64,000 nt of DNA from an uncultured Lachnospiraceae bacterium (lineage in GTDB: Bacteria > Bacillota > Clostridia > Lachnospirales > Lachnospiraceae): positions 11,234 to 75,233 of the forward strand of contig CAKRHW010000005.1 in NCBI GenBank assembly GCA_934339365.1. The letters run 5' to 3'. Position 1 is the first letter of the stretch; the number at the start of each line of letters is the position of its first letter. The translations under genes were made by a program, and so were the position numbers. Shown piece after piece: positions 54,007-63,042 of the stretch. The notes under the pieces are model-generated. The model was not told where the DNA came from, did not search any database, and saw only the letters and a list, made by a program, of their open reading frames with translations.

Positions 54007-54883
54007 TGTATTGATTTCAACTTATAATGGAGAAAAATATATAAGAGAACAAATAGAGAGTATTCAGAAACAGACCTATCAAAATATTGCGATATATGTT
54101 CGGGATGATGGATCGACAGATGGAACCATTTCCATTTTGGAGGAATATGAAAAAAAGGGAGAGATTACACTGCTTAGAGGAGAAAATCTCGGATTCGGTG
54201 GCAGCTTTCTCACCTTATTAAAGGAAAGTGAGGATGGAGATTATTGGGCATTCTGTGATCAGGATGATGTCTGGTTAGAGGACAAGGTTACCTGGGCGGT
54301 AGAGTGGCTGGAAAAACAAGATGAAAAAATACCTTGTATGTTTCATAGTGCTTACTATTTAACCGATGAGAATTTAAAAATAGAGGCATCTTATTTACCA
54401 CCGGAAAAGCCGTATACTTTTCGTAAATCAATTACAGAAGTATTGCACATGGGGTTTGCATCTGTGATCAATAAAGCTTTGAGAGATGAGATGCTGAAGG
54501 GAGAAATTAGTCATATTACTTCACATGACCATTGGGCAGAGTTAATTGTCATGAAATATGGGAAGGTAAAATTTGATGACAGAGAGGCTGCATACCATAG
54601 GAGACTTACATATAGCCTGTCTGGAAATTCTATGCAAGCAAGAATCCGGTGGCTGAAAGGTGCATTGAAAGGCGGGTCAGAAATACTTCCGGTTGCAAAA
54701 GAATTCGACCGGATCTTTGGAAAAGGCAAGACGGAAAAGGATTATAAAATCATTCGCTGGTTTTGTTGTGAAAAATATAATCTTAGAAAATCACTGTGCA
54801 AATGCTTTTATCCACATAGATGGAGAAGTAGTTTGTCTTCTGAATTGGTATTGAGGTTTTTAATGCTAATTGGAAGAGTGTAG
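53993..54883 (+). CDS. Glycosyltransferase family 2, rhamnosyltransferase-like
   Basis: A 296-residue cytoplasmic GT2. NVLISTYNGEKYIREQIESI, YVRDDGSTDGT, NLGFGGSFLTLL and AFCDQDDVWLEDK are the pattern seen in rhamnosyltransferase-type GT2 enzymes. HDHWAELIVM follows in the acceptor half. The start at 53993 is fixed by GAAGGAG; the frame is open further upstream within the previous gene. It overlaps that gene by 14 bases, so translation is probably coupled. Rhamnose as donor is only suggested by similarity; no dTDP-rhamnose genes are in the window. Confidence 0.88.
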   Translation: MKKVNVLISTYNGEKYIREQIESIQKQTYQNIAIYVRDDGSTDGTISILEEYEKKGEITLLRGENLGFGGSFLTLLKESEDGDYWAFCDQDDVWLEDKVTWAVEWLEKQDEKIPCMFHSAYYLTDENLKIEASYLPPEKPYTFRKSITEVLHMGFASVINKALRDEMLKGEISHITSHDHWAELIVMKYGKVKFDDREAAYHRRLTYSLSGNSMQARIRWLKGALKGGSEILPVAKEFDRIFGKGKTEKDYKIIRWFCCEKYNLRKSLCKCFYPHRWRSSLSSELVLRFLMLIGRV

Positions 54884-54895
54884 AGGGATAGATAA

Positions 54896-55870
54896 ATGAA
54901 TGAATTGGTTTCGGTTATTATACCGGCATATAATAGTGAATTGTATATAGAGGACTGTATTGCATCGGTATTAGAACAGACGTATCAGGAAGTAGAGATT
55001 ATTGTAGTGGATGATGGTTCTAAAGATCAGACACTTAAGATTTTACAAGGAATGTCAGAGATGCATTCGAATCTTATTGTTTTAACACAGGAAAATCATG
55101 GAATTGCATATACGAGAAACCGGGCAATCAGACATGCATCTGGAACGTATCTGATGTTTATGGACAATGATGATACGATGAAAAAGGATTGTATTGAAAT
55201 ATTTGTAAGGTTGATTCAAGAGAAGAATGCGGATATGATTGTAGGTGGATATCAGCGGGTGACACCGGAAGGAAAAATATTAGAAGAAATGGTATTAACA
55301 GATGATGAATGGTCAAAATATAGAATGATTTCTCCATGGGCAAGGATTATGAGAGCTGATTTTGTAAGAGAGCATCATTTAGAATTTGGTGATTTTAAAA
55401 TGGGGGAGGATTCGTATTTTAATATTACTGCCTATAATGAGAGCAATAGAATTTATACAACTCCGTATGTGGGGTATCATTGGATTTACAGAGAACAGTC
55501 TGTTTCAAATACAACGCAGAAAAAGGCAGTTCATTCCCCGATTCCATTTTTAGAGGCTTTGATGAAAAGAAATGCAAGCCCTCAGTATACAAAACGGGAA
55601 ATGTTTGAATATTTTGTAATTAAATACATTGTGTGGCATCTTACATTTATTTGTCCGCAGAGCACCAAACAGGAATTATCAGAGGCTTATAGCAGGTATT
55701 TTTCCTGGTTAAAGGAAAAAATTCCGGATTATAAGAAAAATCCGTATGTGGGACTATCGACACCAAAGGGAGAACGTGCTAAAATCAGAATGATTGTAAC
55801 TATCTTTTGTAGAATGCCAAAAAGTGTTACAATGTTTTTTATGCAGATATATAAAAGAATTGCAATGTAA
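54896..55870 (+). CDS. Glycosyltransferase family 2
   Basis: A 324-residue GT2. VSVIIPAYNSELYIEDCIAS, IIVVDDGSKDQTLKIL, NHGIAYTRNRAIRHA and MFMDNDDTMKKDC (DxD) are intact, followed by KMGEDSYFNITAYN on the acceptor side. A C-terminal basic stretch and a final hydrophobic segment may associate with the membrane. The gene starts 12 bases after the preceding stop. Likely adds one sugar of the repeat or side chain; the specificity is unknown. Confidence 0.88.
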   Translation: MNELVSVIIPAYNSELYIEDCIASVLEQTYQEVEIIVVDDGSKDQTLKILQGMSEMHSNLIVLTQENHGIAYTRNRAIRHASGTYLMFMDNDDTMKKDCIEIFVRLIQEKNADMIVGGYQRVTPEGKILEEMVLTDDEWSKYRMISPWARIMRADFVREHHLEFGDFKMGEDSYFNITAYNESNRIYTTPYVGYHWIYREQSVSNTTQKKAVHSPIPFLEALMKRNASPQYTKREMFEYFVIKYIVWHLTFICPQSTKQELSEAYSRYFSWLKEKIPDYKKNPYVGLSTPKGERAKIRMIVTIFCRMPKSVTMFFMQIYKRIAM

Positions 55871-55916
55871 AAGAAGTTAGGATAAAAACGACACAGTTGC
55901 AAGAAATGAGGATAAA

Positions 55917-56702
55917 GTGAAACATACATTTGTAATTTGTGCTTATAAGGAAAGTCCGTATTTAGAAGAATGCATTCAGTCGTTAAGGAATCAGACTGTG
56001 AAGAGCGTCATTAAAATGATTACATCAACACCGAATGCATATATTTCTAATATGGCGAAGAAGTATCAGATTGAATTGATTATAAATGAAGGACATGGAG
56101 GGATTGTGCCTGACTGGAATTTTGGTTATGCACATACAGAGACTCCTTATGTCACAATTGCACATCAGGATGATGTATATTTTAAGGAATATACGGAATA
56201 TGCGTTGAAGGAATTAGAAAGAGCAAAGACGCCGTTGATTTTTTTTACGGACTACTGGGAATTAAGAGACGGAAAATATGTGAAGTCTAATCGATTGTTA
56301 AAGATAAAACGCCTGATGCTTTTACCTTTCAGAATACGTGCATGTTATACAAGTATATTTATCAGAAGAAGGATGCTGTCTTTTGGCTCTCCAATCTGTT
56401 GCCCTTCTGTTGCGTATGCAAAAGAGAACCTTCCGAAACAGATTTTTTGTGAGGGATTTCGGAGCAATGAAGACTGGGAAGCATGGGAGAAGTTATCAAG
56501 ACGAAAAGGAAGCTTTATTTATTGTAATGTACCATTGATGGCACATCGTATACATGCAGATTCTGAGACAACTGCAATTATCGCAGATAATAAAAGAAGC
56601 GATGAAGATTATGTGATGTTTTCAAAATTCTGGCCAAAGTGGATGGTAAAGGGACTCGTGAAGTCCTATGCAAAAGGTCAAGATTCCAATGGCATGAAAT
56701 AG
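55917..56702 (+). CDS. Glycosyltransferase family 2-like
   Basis: A 261-residue protein starting at GTG, five bases after GAGG. It has a GT-A type pattern (HTFVICAYKESPYLEECIQS, NEGHGGIVPDWNFGYAHT, TIAHQDDVYFKEY) with QDD in the metal-binding place. The C-terminal half (SNEDWEAWEKLSRRKG, MAHRIHADSETTAI) is typical of small surface-glycan GT2s. The family assignment is good but the donor and acceptor are unknown. It is in the same operon as the surrounding GT2 genes. Confidence 0.84.
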   Translation: MKHTFVICAYKESPYLEECIQSLRNQTVKSVIKMITSTPNAYISNMAKKYQIELIINEGHGGIVPDWNFGYAHTETPYVTIAHQDDVYFKEYTEYALKELERAKTPLIFFTDYWELRDGKYVKSNRLLKIKRLMLLPFRIRACYTSIFIRRRMLSFGSPICCPSVAYAKENLPKQIFCEGFRSNEDWEAWEKLSRRKGSFIYCNVPLMAHRIHADSETTAIIADNKRSDEDYVMFSKFWPKWMVKGLVKSYAKGQDSNGMK

Positions 56703-56725
56703 CTTGAGGAGAAAAGGTGATTCAG

Positions 56726-57412
56726 ATGAAGAAATTAGTAATAATACCAGCTTATAATGAAAAAGACAGTATATTATTTACAATTAAAGATATAGAGGAA
56801 AATGCCAGTGATTTTGATTATGTTATCATCAATGACTGTTCTACGGATAATACGATGGATATTTGCCAGTATAATGGATTGAATGTAATCAATCTTCCGG
56901 TAAATTTAGGGATTGGTGGAGCAGTGCAGACCGGATATCTGTATGCATACAAAAATGGCTATGATATTGCGGTACAGGTGGATGCAGATGGACAGCATGA
57001 TGCAAAGTATCTTGGAATGATGGAAGAATATTTAACAAAGAATCAGTTAGACATGGTGATTGGTTCAAGGTTTATTGAAAATGAAGGATTTCAGTCTTCG
57101 GGGCTGCGAAGAACGGGAATTAAGTTTTTTACCTGGCTGATCAGACTTTTATTTGGAACAAAGATTATGGATCCGACATCCGGACTTAGAATGTGTAATA
57201 AAAAAACCATTGAAATGTTCGCCAATGAATATCCGAGAGACTATCCAGAACCAGAAAGTACGGCACGATTGCTGCGACATAAGAGAAAAGTAGCGGAAGT
57301 ACCGGTCAAGATGCGGGAGAGGGCAGGAGGAGTCTCTTCTATTTCTATGTCTAAGGCGATTTATTACATGCTGAAAGTAAGCATGGCCATTTTAATAGAA
57401 CGATTTCGATAA
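56726..57412 (+). CDS. Polyprenyl-phosphate sugar transferase, DPM1-like GT2
   Basis: A 228-residue GT2 of the dolichol-phosphate-mannose-synthase type. KLVIIPAYNEKDSILFTIKD, VIINDCSTDNTMDI, NLGIGGAVQTGYLYAYK and VQVDADGQHDAKYL are classic. SGLRMCNKKTIEMFANE and the AGGVSSISMSKAIYYML tail also match. ATG at 56726 is chosen; a GTG at 56717 after GGAG is possible. A DUF2304 gene follows by 12 bases, a pairing common in such loci. It likely makes a lipid-phosphate sugar used outside the membrane. Confidence 0.88.
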   Translation: MKKLVIIPAYNEKDSILFTIKDIEENASDFDYVIINDCSTDNTMDICQYNGLNVINLPVNLGIGGAVQTGYLYAYKNGYDIAVQVDADGQHDAKYLGMMEEYLTKNQLDMVIGSRFIENEGFQSSGLRRTGIKFFTWLIRLLFGTKIMDPTSGLRMCNKKTIEMFANEYPRDYPEPESTARLLRHKRKVAEVPVKMRERAGGVSSISMSKAIYYMLKVSMAILIERFR

Positions 57413-57424
57413 AGGAGGACTGAC

Positions 57425-57805
57425 ATGACTTTCAAGTTACAGGTAATTATTGTTTGTGGACTATTGTTTGTTACCCTGTTTATGTTAAATATGGTACGAA
57501 AAAGAAAATTAGAATTAAAATATGCATTAAGCTGGGTGATTTGTGCCATTGTATTGGTAGTATTAACTTGTTCTCCTTCGCTTTTAATTAAGCTGGCGGA
57601 TTTTCTGGGAATCTATTCACCGGTGAATATGATTTTCTTTTTTGGGTTTGTATTTTTATTAATTATCGTATTTATTCTTACGGTTGCCTTGTCACGTGTA
57701 ACCGAAAAAGTCCGGAGACTGGCGCAGATAGAGGCTCTGACAAGTAAGGAAGTTGATGAAAAAAGAGAAAAATTATTAGATGAGATAAAGAAAGAGGAAA
57801 AATAA
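57425..57805 (+). CDS. DUF2304 small membrane protein
   Basis: A 126-residue protein with three hydrophobic helices and a basic, coiled-coil-like C-terminus (RVTEKVRRLAQIEALTSKEV). DUF2304 proteins regularly follow DPM1-like GT2 genes, as here, and may anchor or assist them; the role is not established. The characteristic ELKYALSWVICAIVL is present. AAAGGAGG lies before the ATG. The next gene starts one base after its stop. Confidence 0.85.
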   Translation: MTFKLQVIIVCGLLFVTLFMLNMVRKRKLELKYALSWVICAIVLVVLTCSPSLLIKLADFLGIYSPVNMIFFFGFVFLLIIVFILTVALSRVTEKVRRLAQIEALTSKEVDEKREKLLDEIKKEEK

Positions 57806-57806
57806 A

Positions 57807-59729
57807 ATGAGCAGTGTATGGATGATTATTGCAATGATTGTAATGTTAGGGATTACATTATTCTATTATAATGTTATGAATATCAGTAGTATGGAAGGGT
57901 TTCTTCTTGCAATCGTAACGGTTATTGTAGCGATGTTTATGGGAGCAACTATGCATCATTTAAGTATAGGAATTGCAATACTTGTGGGTATTGCTGCTTT
58001 TGGTGTAATTTTTTTATGTATAAGAAGAAAAAAAGAAGCGGGAGTGTCGGATTTCTTTTCACCGGCACTTACCGCTGTTCTTGTTTTATATGGAGGAACG
58101 CTGGTATGTTTTCATGGTGATTTTATTCAGAATATTGATGATTTTCATCAATGGGCGGCATCGGTAAAATATATTTTAGGAAAACAGCAGATGCCGGTGA
58201 CCGGTGATTTTATTGGCACAGCCAGTATGCCAATGCTTCCATCCCTTTTTTATGTGTATTTTCAGAAAATCGCAGGATATAATGAAGGAAATATGTACGT
58301 ATCAAGTTTCCTGTTTTCAGCAGCAGCGGCTCTTCTTCCTTTTTGTAAAGAAAAATGGAGAAGCAGTAAGAAGATTCTGGTGTATATCTGGGCGTTTTAT
58401 TTAGGATTATTTACGTTATATGTGCATCCGTATAAAAGTCTGTATGTAGATCTTCCGGTTGCAGCCTGGGCTGCAGGAACGTGTCTTTGGTGGATGCAGA
58501 TTCATAAAGAAGAAAAAGGCCTTGAGAAAAAAGAGGAAAAAATGACAAAATACAGATGGATTTTTTTACTCATCATGCTGATGGTTATTTCTCAGATTAA
58601 ATGGGCAGTTGGTATTTTAATGGCTGCATTTGTTGTTTTTTATTTTGTCATCTGGGCGATTGTAAGCCTTGGCTGGAAAGAGATTGGAAGAATTCTAAAG
58701 AAATACAAAGTCTGGATTCTAGGTGGAATTGGAATCGTACTTGTCGTTGGAATTGCATTTGTGCGGGTGAAAGGGAATGCTTTTTTACCGGGAAGTGTAG
58801 AGGCAACAAAAGAGGCACTGACTGTTTCGTCGGAGAAAGCAAAATTTACATTAGAAAGTATGATACAGAATCTTTGTACCCGTCCGTTTAGTGAATATTC
58901 AAATATAAAACTGACATTTTTCCCATTTGTCTTAGGTGTGCTGCTTGTGCTGTTAGTGGGAGGATGGATGGTAAACCGGAAGAACCAAAGACTTCTTGCT
59001 TATACAGCGATTTATGATTTCCTTTGTATTTGCGGGTATTTGCTTATTTTGTATGTTACATATGTGTCAACATTTTCATATGACGAAAGTATTAAAAATG
59101 CAGCAATTCACCGATATCTTTCGATTATAGCAATTTTTATTTATATGATTACAATTGGAACCATGTTAAGCAGACAGTTAGAATCGGGAGTAAAGAAAAA
59201 CGGATCGCAGCTTGTGTTAGTAACATTAATTGGGATATTGTTTGCAACAGGAATCAGTGATAAATTCTGGTGTAAGGCATCTGCAAAGGATCCGAAATCC
59301 GTCTATGGATACCAGGCAATTCAAAATACGAAAACCGGAATCAAAAAGTTAAACCGATATCTGAAAGAAAAGGACCGCGTGTATTTTGTGGCACAGAAAT
59401 ATACATTAGAGAAGCTAAATGAATTTCCAATGACAACCGTATTATATTATGAAGACCAGAAGGTCAGCAATTATATGACATCGCCATGGAAATTTTATGA
59501 GGGAGGCAGTCTGCAGTTTGTTGCGAATGTACCTACCACCATTGATAACTGGAAGGATATTCTAAGAGATGGTGGATATACCTATATCTGGGTATACCAG
59601 TCTGATGAGTATTTCTCGGAAAAGGTACAGCAGCTGTTTGGCTACACACAGGAAGTTAAGAGAGGATTGTACCAGATTCAGTATCAGGATGGAAATGTTT
59701 CAGGGTTACAGTATGTTACAGCGTTATAA
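57807..59729 (+). CDS. Large membrane protein, probable GT-C type or polymer-related
   Basis: A 640-residue protein with about 12 transmembrane helices and an outer C-terminal domain of about 130 residues (from about GYQAIQNTKTGIKKL). Near the first third, GDFIQNIDDFHQWAASVKYI gives outer-loop acidic residues like the catalytic loop of GT-C enzymes. ASMPMLPSLFYVYF follows. No family name can be given with confidence. The run DPM1-like GT2, DUF2304, then this protein suggests it uses the lipid-linked sugar made by the first. It could instead be a polymerase. Confidence 0.7.
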   Translation: MSSVWMIIAMIVMLGITLFYYNVMNISSMEGFLLAIVTVIVAMFMGATMHHLSIGIAILVGIAAFGVIFLCIRRKKEAGVSDFFSPALTAVLVLYGGTLVCFHGDFIQNIDDFHQWAASVKYILGKQQMPVTGDFIGTASMPMLPSLFYVYFQKIAGYNEGNMYVSSFLFSAAAALLPFCKEKWRSSKKILVYIWAFYLGLFTLYVHPYKSLYVDLPVAAWAAGTCLWWMQIHKEEKGLEKKEEKMTKYRWIFLLIMLMVISQIKWAVGILMAAFVVFYFVIWAIVSLGWKEIGRILKKYKVWILGGIGIVLVVGIAFVRVKGNAFLPGSVEATKEALTVSSEKAKFTLESMIQNLCTRPFSEYSNIKLTFFPFVLGVLLVLLVGGWMVNRKNQRLLAYTAIYDFLCICGYLLILYVTYVSTFSYDESIKNAAIHRYLSIIAIFIYMITIGTMLSRQLESGVKKNGSQLVLVTLIGILFATGISDKFWCKASAKDPKSVYGYQAIQNTKTGIKKLNRYLKEKDRVYFVAQKYTLEKLNEFPMTTVLYYEDQKVSNYMTSPWKFYEGGSLQFVANVPTTIDNWKDILRDGGYTYIWVYQSDEYFSEKVQQLFGYTQEVKRGLYQIQYQDGNVSGLQYVTAL

Positions 59730-59743
59730 GGAAAGGAACACAG

Positions 59744-60841
59744 ATGCAAAACAACAGGAATGGGAAGACATTTGTAAAAAAGGTATGGAAAAAGCTTAAA
59801 ATGATTCGGAATAAAAATAATCAGGTTCTTTTTTTCACGGTTCGTGCAGATGGAAAACTATTAGATAATATGCAGGCAGTGTATGATTCCTGTAAAGGGA
59901 AAAAGGTTATTTTTGCAAAGATGTATCCACATAGTAAGGAAGAAAAGGCACAGGCAAAAAAACTGATCAAAGAGAGCAAGGTAATTGTAACGGATGATTA
60001 TTTAAGCTATCTGCGGAGAATTGATCTGAAAAAGGAGCAGAAGGTGATTCAGATCTGGCATGCATGTGGGGCATTTAAGAAGTTTGGATTAGATGTTGCA
60101 GGATGTGACGTTGAGAAGGAATTAAAATCTCATAAGCAGTATGATGCGGTTATTGTAAGTTCAGAGGAGGTTCGAAAGGTGTATGCAGAGGCTTTTGGAA
60201 TCCCGGAAGAACGGGTGATTGCACTTGGTACTCCAAGAACAGACCGGTTGTTAAGTGAGAAAAATAAAAGAGAGACAAGAAAGCGTTTTTACGAAAAATA
60301 TCCGGAATATCAGAAGAAAAAAATCATTGTATATGCACCGACATTTCGAGAGGCAGGCGGGGAAAGAATAGAACTAGAACCACAGTTAGACTGGAATGCG
60401 GTAAGTACATTTTTAGGACCGGATAAAGTCTTATTGATACGGAATCATCCGGTTATGAAATATGATTTGCTAAAAGGGGCAGAATTTCAGAATATTAAAA
60501 ATGTGCCGGAAGAAAATACGAATGATCTGATGCTCGTTGCAGATGTAGTGGTTACAGATTATTCTTCGGTTATGTTTGAAGCTGCACTTTTAAATAAATC
60601 TATGGTATTTTACTGTCCGGATTTGGAAAACTATGATAGAGATTTTTATTTGAAATTTCCAGAAGATGTGTATGGAGAATTTGCGACGAATCAGGAGGAA
60701 TTCCTAAAATCATTGACCAAAGCTTTAGAGTGCGATAAAATAAAGGGTCTGGATACATTTAAAAAGAGATATTTAGGAAGTTGTGACGGACATAGCGCAA
60801 AGCGTGTTGCACGACTGATTGCAAAATATAGAAAGGATTGA
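59744..60841 (+). CDS. CDP-glycerol glycerophosphotransferase family, copy 7
   Basis: A 365-residue TagB/TagF-type enzyme, distinct from the mid-locus copies. VIQIWHACGAFKKFG (about 104) has WHA instead of WHG or QHG. IRNHPVMKY and VVTDYSSVMFEAALLN (about 270) follow. The size fits a primase-type member. AAGGAAAGG lies before the ATG. It is followed after four bases by the unknown 447-residue gene and then the ABC exporter genes. It may add a terminal or side-chain glycerol-phosphate rather than make the main chain; this is inference. Confidence 0.88.
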   Translation: MQNNRNGKTFVKKVWKKLKMIRNKNNQVLFFTVRADGKLLDNMQAVYDSCKGKKVIFAKMYPHSKEEKAQAKKLIKESKVIVTDDYLSYLRRIDLKKEQKVIQIWHACGAFKKFGLDVAGCDVEKELKSHKQYDAVIVSSEEVRKVYAEAFGIPEERVIALGTPRTDRLLSEKNKRETRKRFYEKYPEYQKKKIIVYAPTFREAGGERIELEPQLDWNAVSTFLGPDKVLLIRNHPVMKYDLLKGAEFQNIKNVPEENTNDLMLVADVVVTDYSSVMFEAALLNKSMVFYCPDLENYDRDFYLKFPEDVYGEFATNQEEFLKSLTKALECDKIKGLDTFKKRYLGSCDGHSAKRVARLIAKYRKD

Positions 60842-60845
60842 GATT

Positions 60846-62189
60846 GTGGCAAATATCAGATTACATGGCAGCGATATGCTGCCGGCATTACAGTTGAATA
60901 AAGATCTTATCCAAACGGCAGATGATGATATGGATTTGCAATATGAGGTGGACAGGGATTACCTCTGGACGTCTTGTTTTTCCATGTTTTCGAATCAACA
61001 CTTATGTGATAAGATGAATTCCAAATATCATAACGATACGAATCGTATTTATAAAATGGACTATGAGAAGAATATGGAAGCCTATATTTCCCAGAATCCC
61101 ATGGATTATCTGGTTTTGGATCTGTGGTATACGTATCAGATTCCTGTTGCAGTTTTAGAGGGAGAAGTTTATACATTTAACAAAGCCTTAAGACAGAGTG
61201 AATTTTATATTGATCATAAACGTGAATTTGAGATTTATGAATTTAAGGAAATGACAGAGGAACAGTGGAAGGGATACTTAGACCGGTATATTCAGGTCAT
61301 CAGCAAATATTATGATAAAGATCATATTATTTTAGTTCGCATGAATTATGCGAAGGATTATATAGATTCTGAGGGCGTGCATACCTGGGAAAGAGAAGAC
61401 ATAGAGGAAAATAATAAAAATCTGAGAAAATTAGAAGATTATTTTATAGAGAAGACAGATTGCTATCGCATTGATTTAGCACGTTATTATAAGGTCGTTT
61501 TTAATCCGAAAAAGGGACTGCTAGAATATGGATATGAGAAAGAATTTTTTAAATTCACAAGAACTTTTATTTATAAGATTATTGATACAAAGCCAGAACA
61601 GAGAAGTTTTGATACCGAACCATATTCGAAGCTGTTGTCTAATTATGTAAGCCATTATGAGGAAGGAAATATTCCGGATGAAAATGGATTTTTGCTTCAT
61701 GAAGATGATCTGGTAGATTCTATCGTACTGACGATGAGTAAGCAGTGTATAGAGCGGTACTGGAATGATTTTTCTAAAATGAAGGAAATGGCACCGGAAA
61801 GTATAGAAGAGATTTTGAAAAAGTATGATTTTTGGTGCTCGATTGACTTAAAAGACATGCTAAAGACAATGACAGCACTAGATAAGGGAGAACTATTCAG
61901 AGAAAAAACGAATTATTCTTCTGTTGTGAAGTTTCATAATCGATATGAGGCACAATTTTTGAAAATGGTAAAAAAAGTGTTTGAACAGTTAGAACCATCG
62001 ATAGCAGAGAACATTTCCCTTGAAAATGTAAGTGGTTATTATGACATTTTAGTTGCTTTTCGAAAAGAAGACCGTAGGGAATGGAAACACTTTATGAAGC
62101 AGTTAGAGAAAAAACAACCTGCAATTTTAGATAAGAGAAGTATCAGGAAACTAAAGCAATTGAAAAAAGAAGGAAGAAAAATATCATGA
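60846..62189 (+). CDS. Unknown protein, possibly DUF6270/SGNH-like
   Basis: A 447-residue cytoplasmic-looking protein. The start is the GTG at 60846, eight bases after AAAGGA and four bases past the upstream stop. An opening strand NIRLHGSDMLPALQL, a DYLWTSCFSMFSN segment and the MDYLVLDLWYTYQIPVAVLE stretch are vaguely like DUF6270/SGNH-hydrolase proteins found in glycan loci, but the catalytic GSC motif is not evident. The C-terminal half is helical with many Lys/Glu. Its end overlaps the TagG-like gene by four bases, indicating joint translation with the exporter. Function cannot be given. Confidence 0.6.
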   Translation: MANIRLHGSDMLPALQLNKDLIQTADDDMDLQYEVDRDYLWTSCFSMFSNQHLCDKMNSKYHNDTNRIYKMDYEKNMEAYISQNPMDYLVLDLWYTYQIPVAVLEGEVYTFNKALRQSEFYIDHKREFEIYEFKEMTEEQWKGYLDRYIQVISKYYDKDHIILVRMNYAKDYIDSEGVHTWEREDIEENNKNLRKLEDYFIEKTDCYRIDLARYYKVVFNPKKGLLEYGYEKEFFKFTRTFIYKIIDTKPEQRSFDTEPYSKLLSNYVSHYEEGNIPDENGFLLHEDDLVDSIVLTMSKQCIERYWNDFSKMKEMAPESIEEILKKYDFWCSIDLKDMLKTMTALDKGELFREKTNYSSVVKFHNRYEAQFLKMVKKVFEQLEPSIAENISLENVSGYYDILVAFRKEDRREWKHFMKQLEKKQPAILDKRSIRKLKQLKKEGRKIS

Positions 62190-62965
62190 AAAAATATTTC
62201 CAGTCATTTTTAAAATACAAGTTTCTGTTAAGTGAGCTTGTGAAAAAAGGAATTAAACTGAAATATCGTCGCTCATATTTAGGAATTATCTGGACATTGA
62301 TTGAACCTTTGTTAACTATGATTGTATTGTCCGTTGTATTTAGTACGATTTTAGGAAAGAAGGATCCGACATTCCCGGTTTATATTTTGACCGGACGTTT
62401 GCTTTACAGCTTCTTTTCCCAGTCTACAACAGCGGCAATGAAGTCTATCCGTTCGAATCAGGCGATGATAAAAAAAGTATATGTACCGAAATATTTATAT
62501 CCACTTTCTTGTTGTGTATATAACTATATTATCTTTTTGATTTCACTGATTGTATTAGCAGTTGTATCTGTAGTATTACATGTGTATCCGACCTTCCAGT
62601 TAATCTGGGCAATTGTTCCATTGATTACTTTATTTTTCTTATCGTATGGAGCGGGATTAATCTTATCTACAGTTGCTGTATTTTTCAGGGATATGGAATA
62701 TCTATGGTCAGTCGTTACCATGTTGATTATGTATACATGTGCAATTTTCTATTATCCGGAGAAATTGCTTCATTCTGCATGGAAGGGATATTTATTAAAA
62801 TTGAATCCATTATATTGCATTATTGCTAATTTCAGAAATGCAGTATATGGCACACCTATGAACATGAAAATGATGGCCTATTCCATCGTATTTAGTATTA
62901 TCGCAGTTATTGTAGGATTACGGGTATTTTATAAGAAACAGGATAACTTTATTTTATACATCTAA
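62186..62965 (+). CDS. tagG: Teichoic-acid-type ABC exporter permease
   Basis: A 259-residue six-helix ABC-2 permease of the TagG/Wzm group, which carries lipid-linked polymers out across the membrane. It has the amphipathic N-terminus LVKKGIKLKYRRSYLGIIWT typical of the group. TGRLLYSFFSQSTTAAMKSI, IKKVYVPKYLYPLSCC and AIFYYPEKLL follow. Its ATG lies in an ATGA overlap with the previous gene, and the ATPase partner follows after 77 bases. The substrate is probably the glycerol-phosphate polymer made by the locus. Confidence 0.88.
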   Translation: MKKYFQSFLKYKFLLSELVKKGIKLKYRRSYLGIIWTLIEPLLTMIVLSVVFSTILGKKDPTFPVYILTGRLLYSFFSQSTTAAMKSIRSNQAMIKKVYVPKYLYPLSCCVYNYIIFLISLIVLAVVSVVLHVYPTFQLIWAIVPLITLFFLSYGAGLILSTVAVFFRDMEYLWSVVTMLIMYTCAIFYYPEKLLHSAWKGYLLKLNPLYCIIANFRNAVYGTPMNMKMMAYSIVFSIIAVIVGLRVFYKKQDNFILYI

Positions 62966-63042
62966 GGCAGAAAAGGAAGCTGTACCGAAAGGAAAAGGGA
63001 AGCGACAGACTGTACAAGGATAGAAAAGAAATAGGAGCAAAC

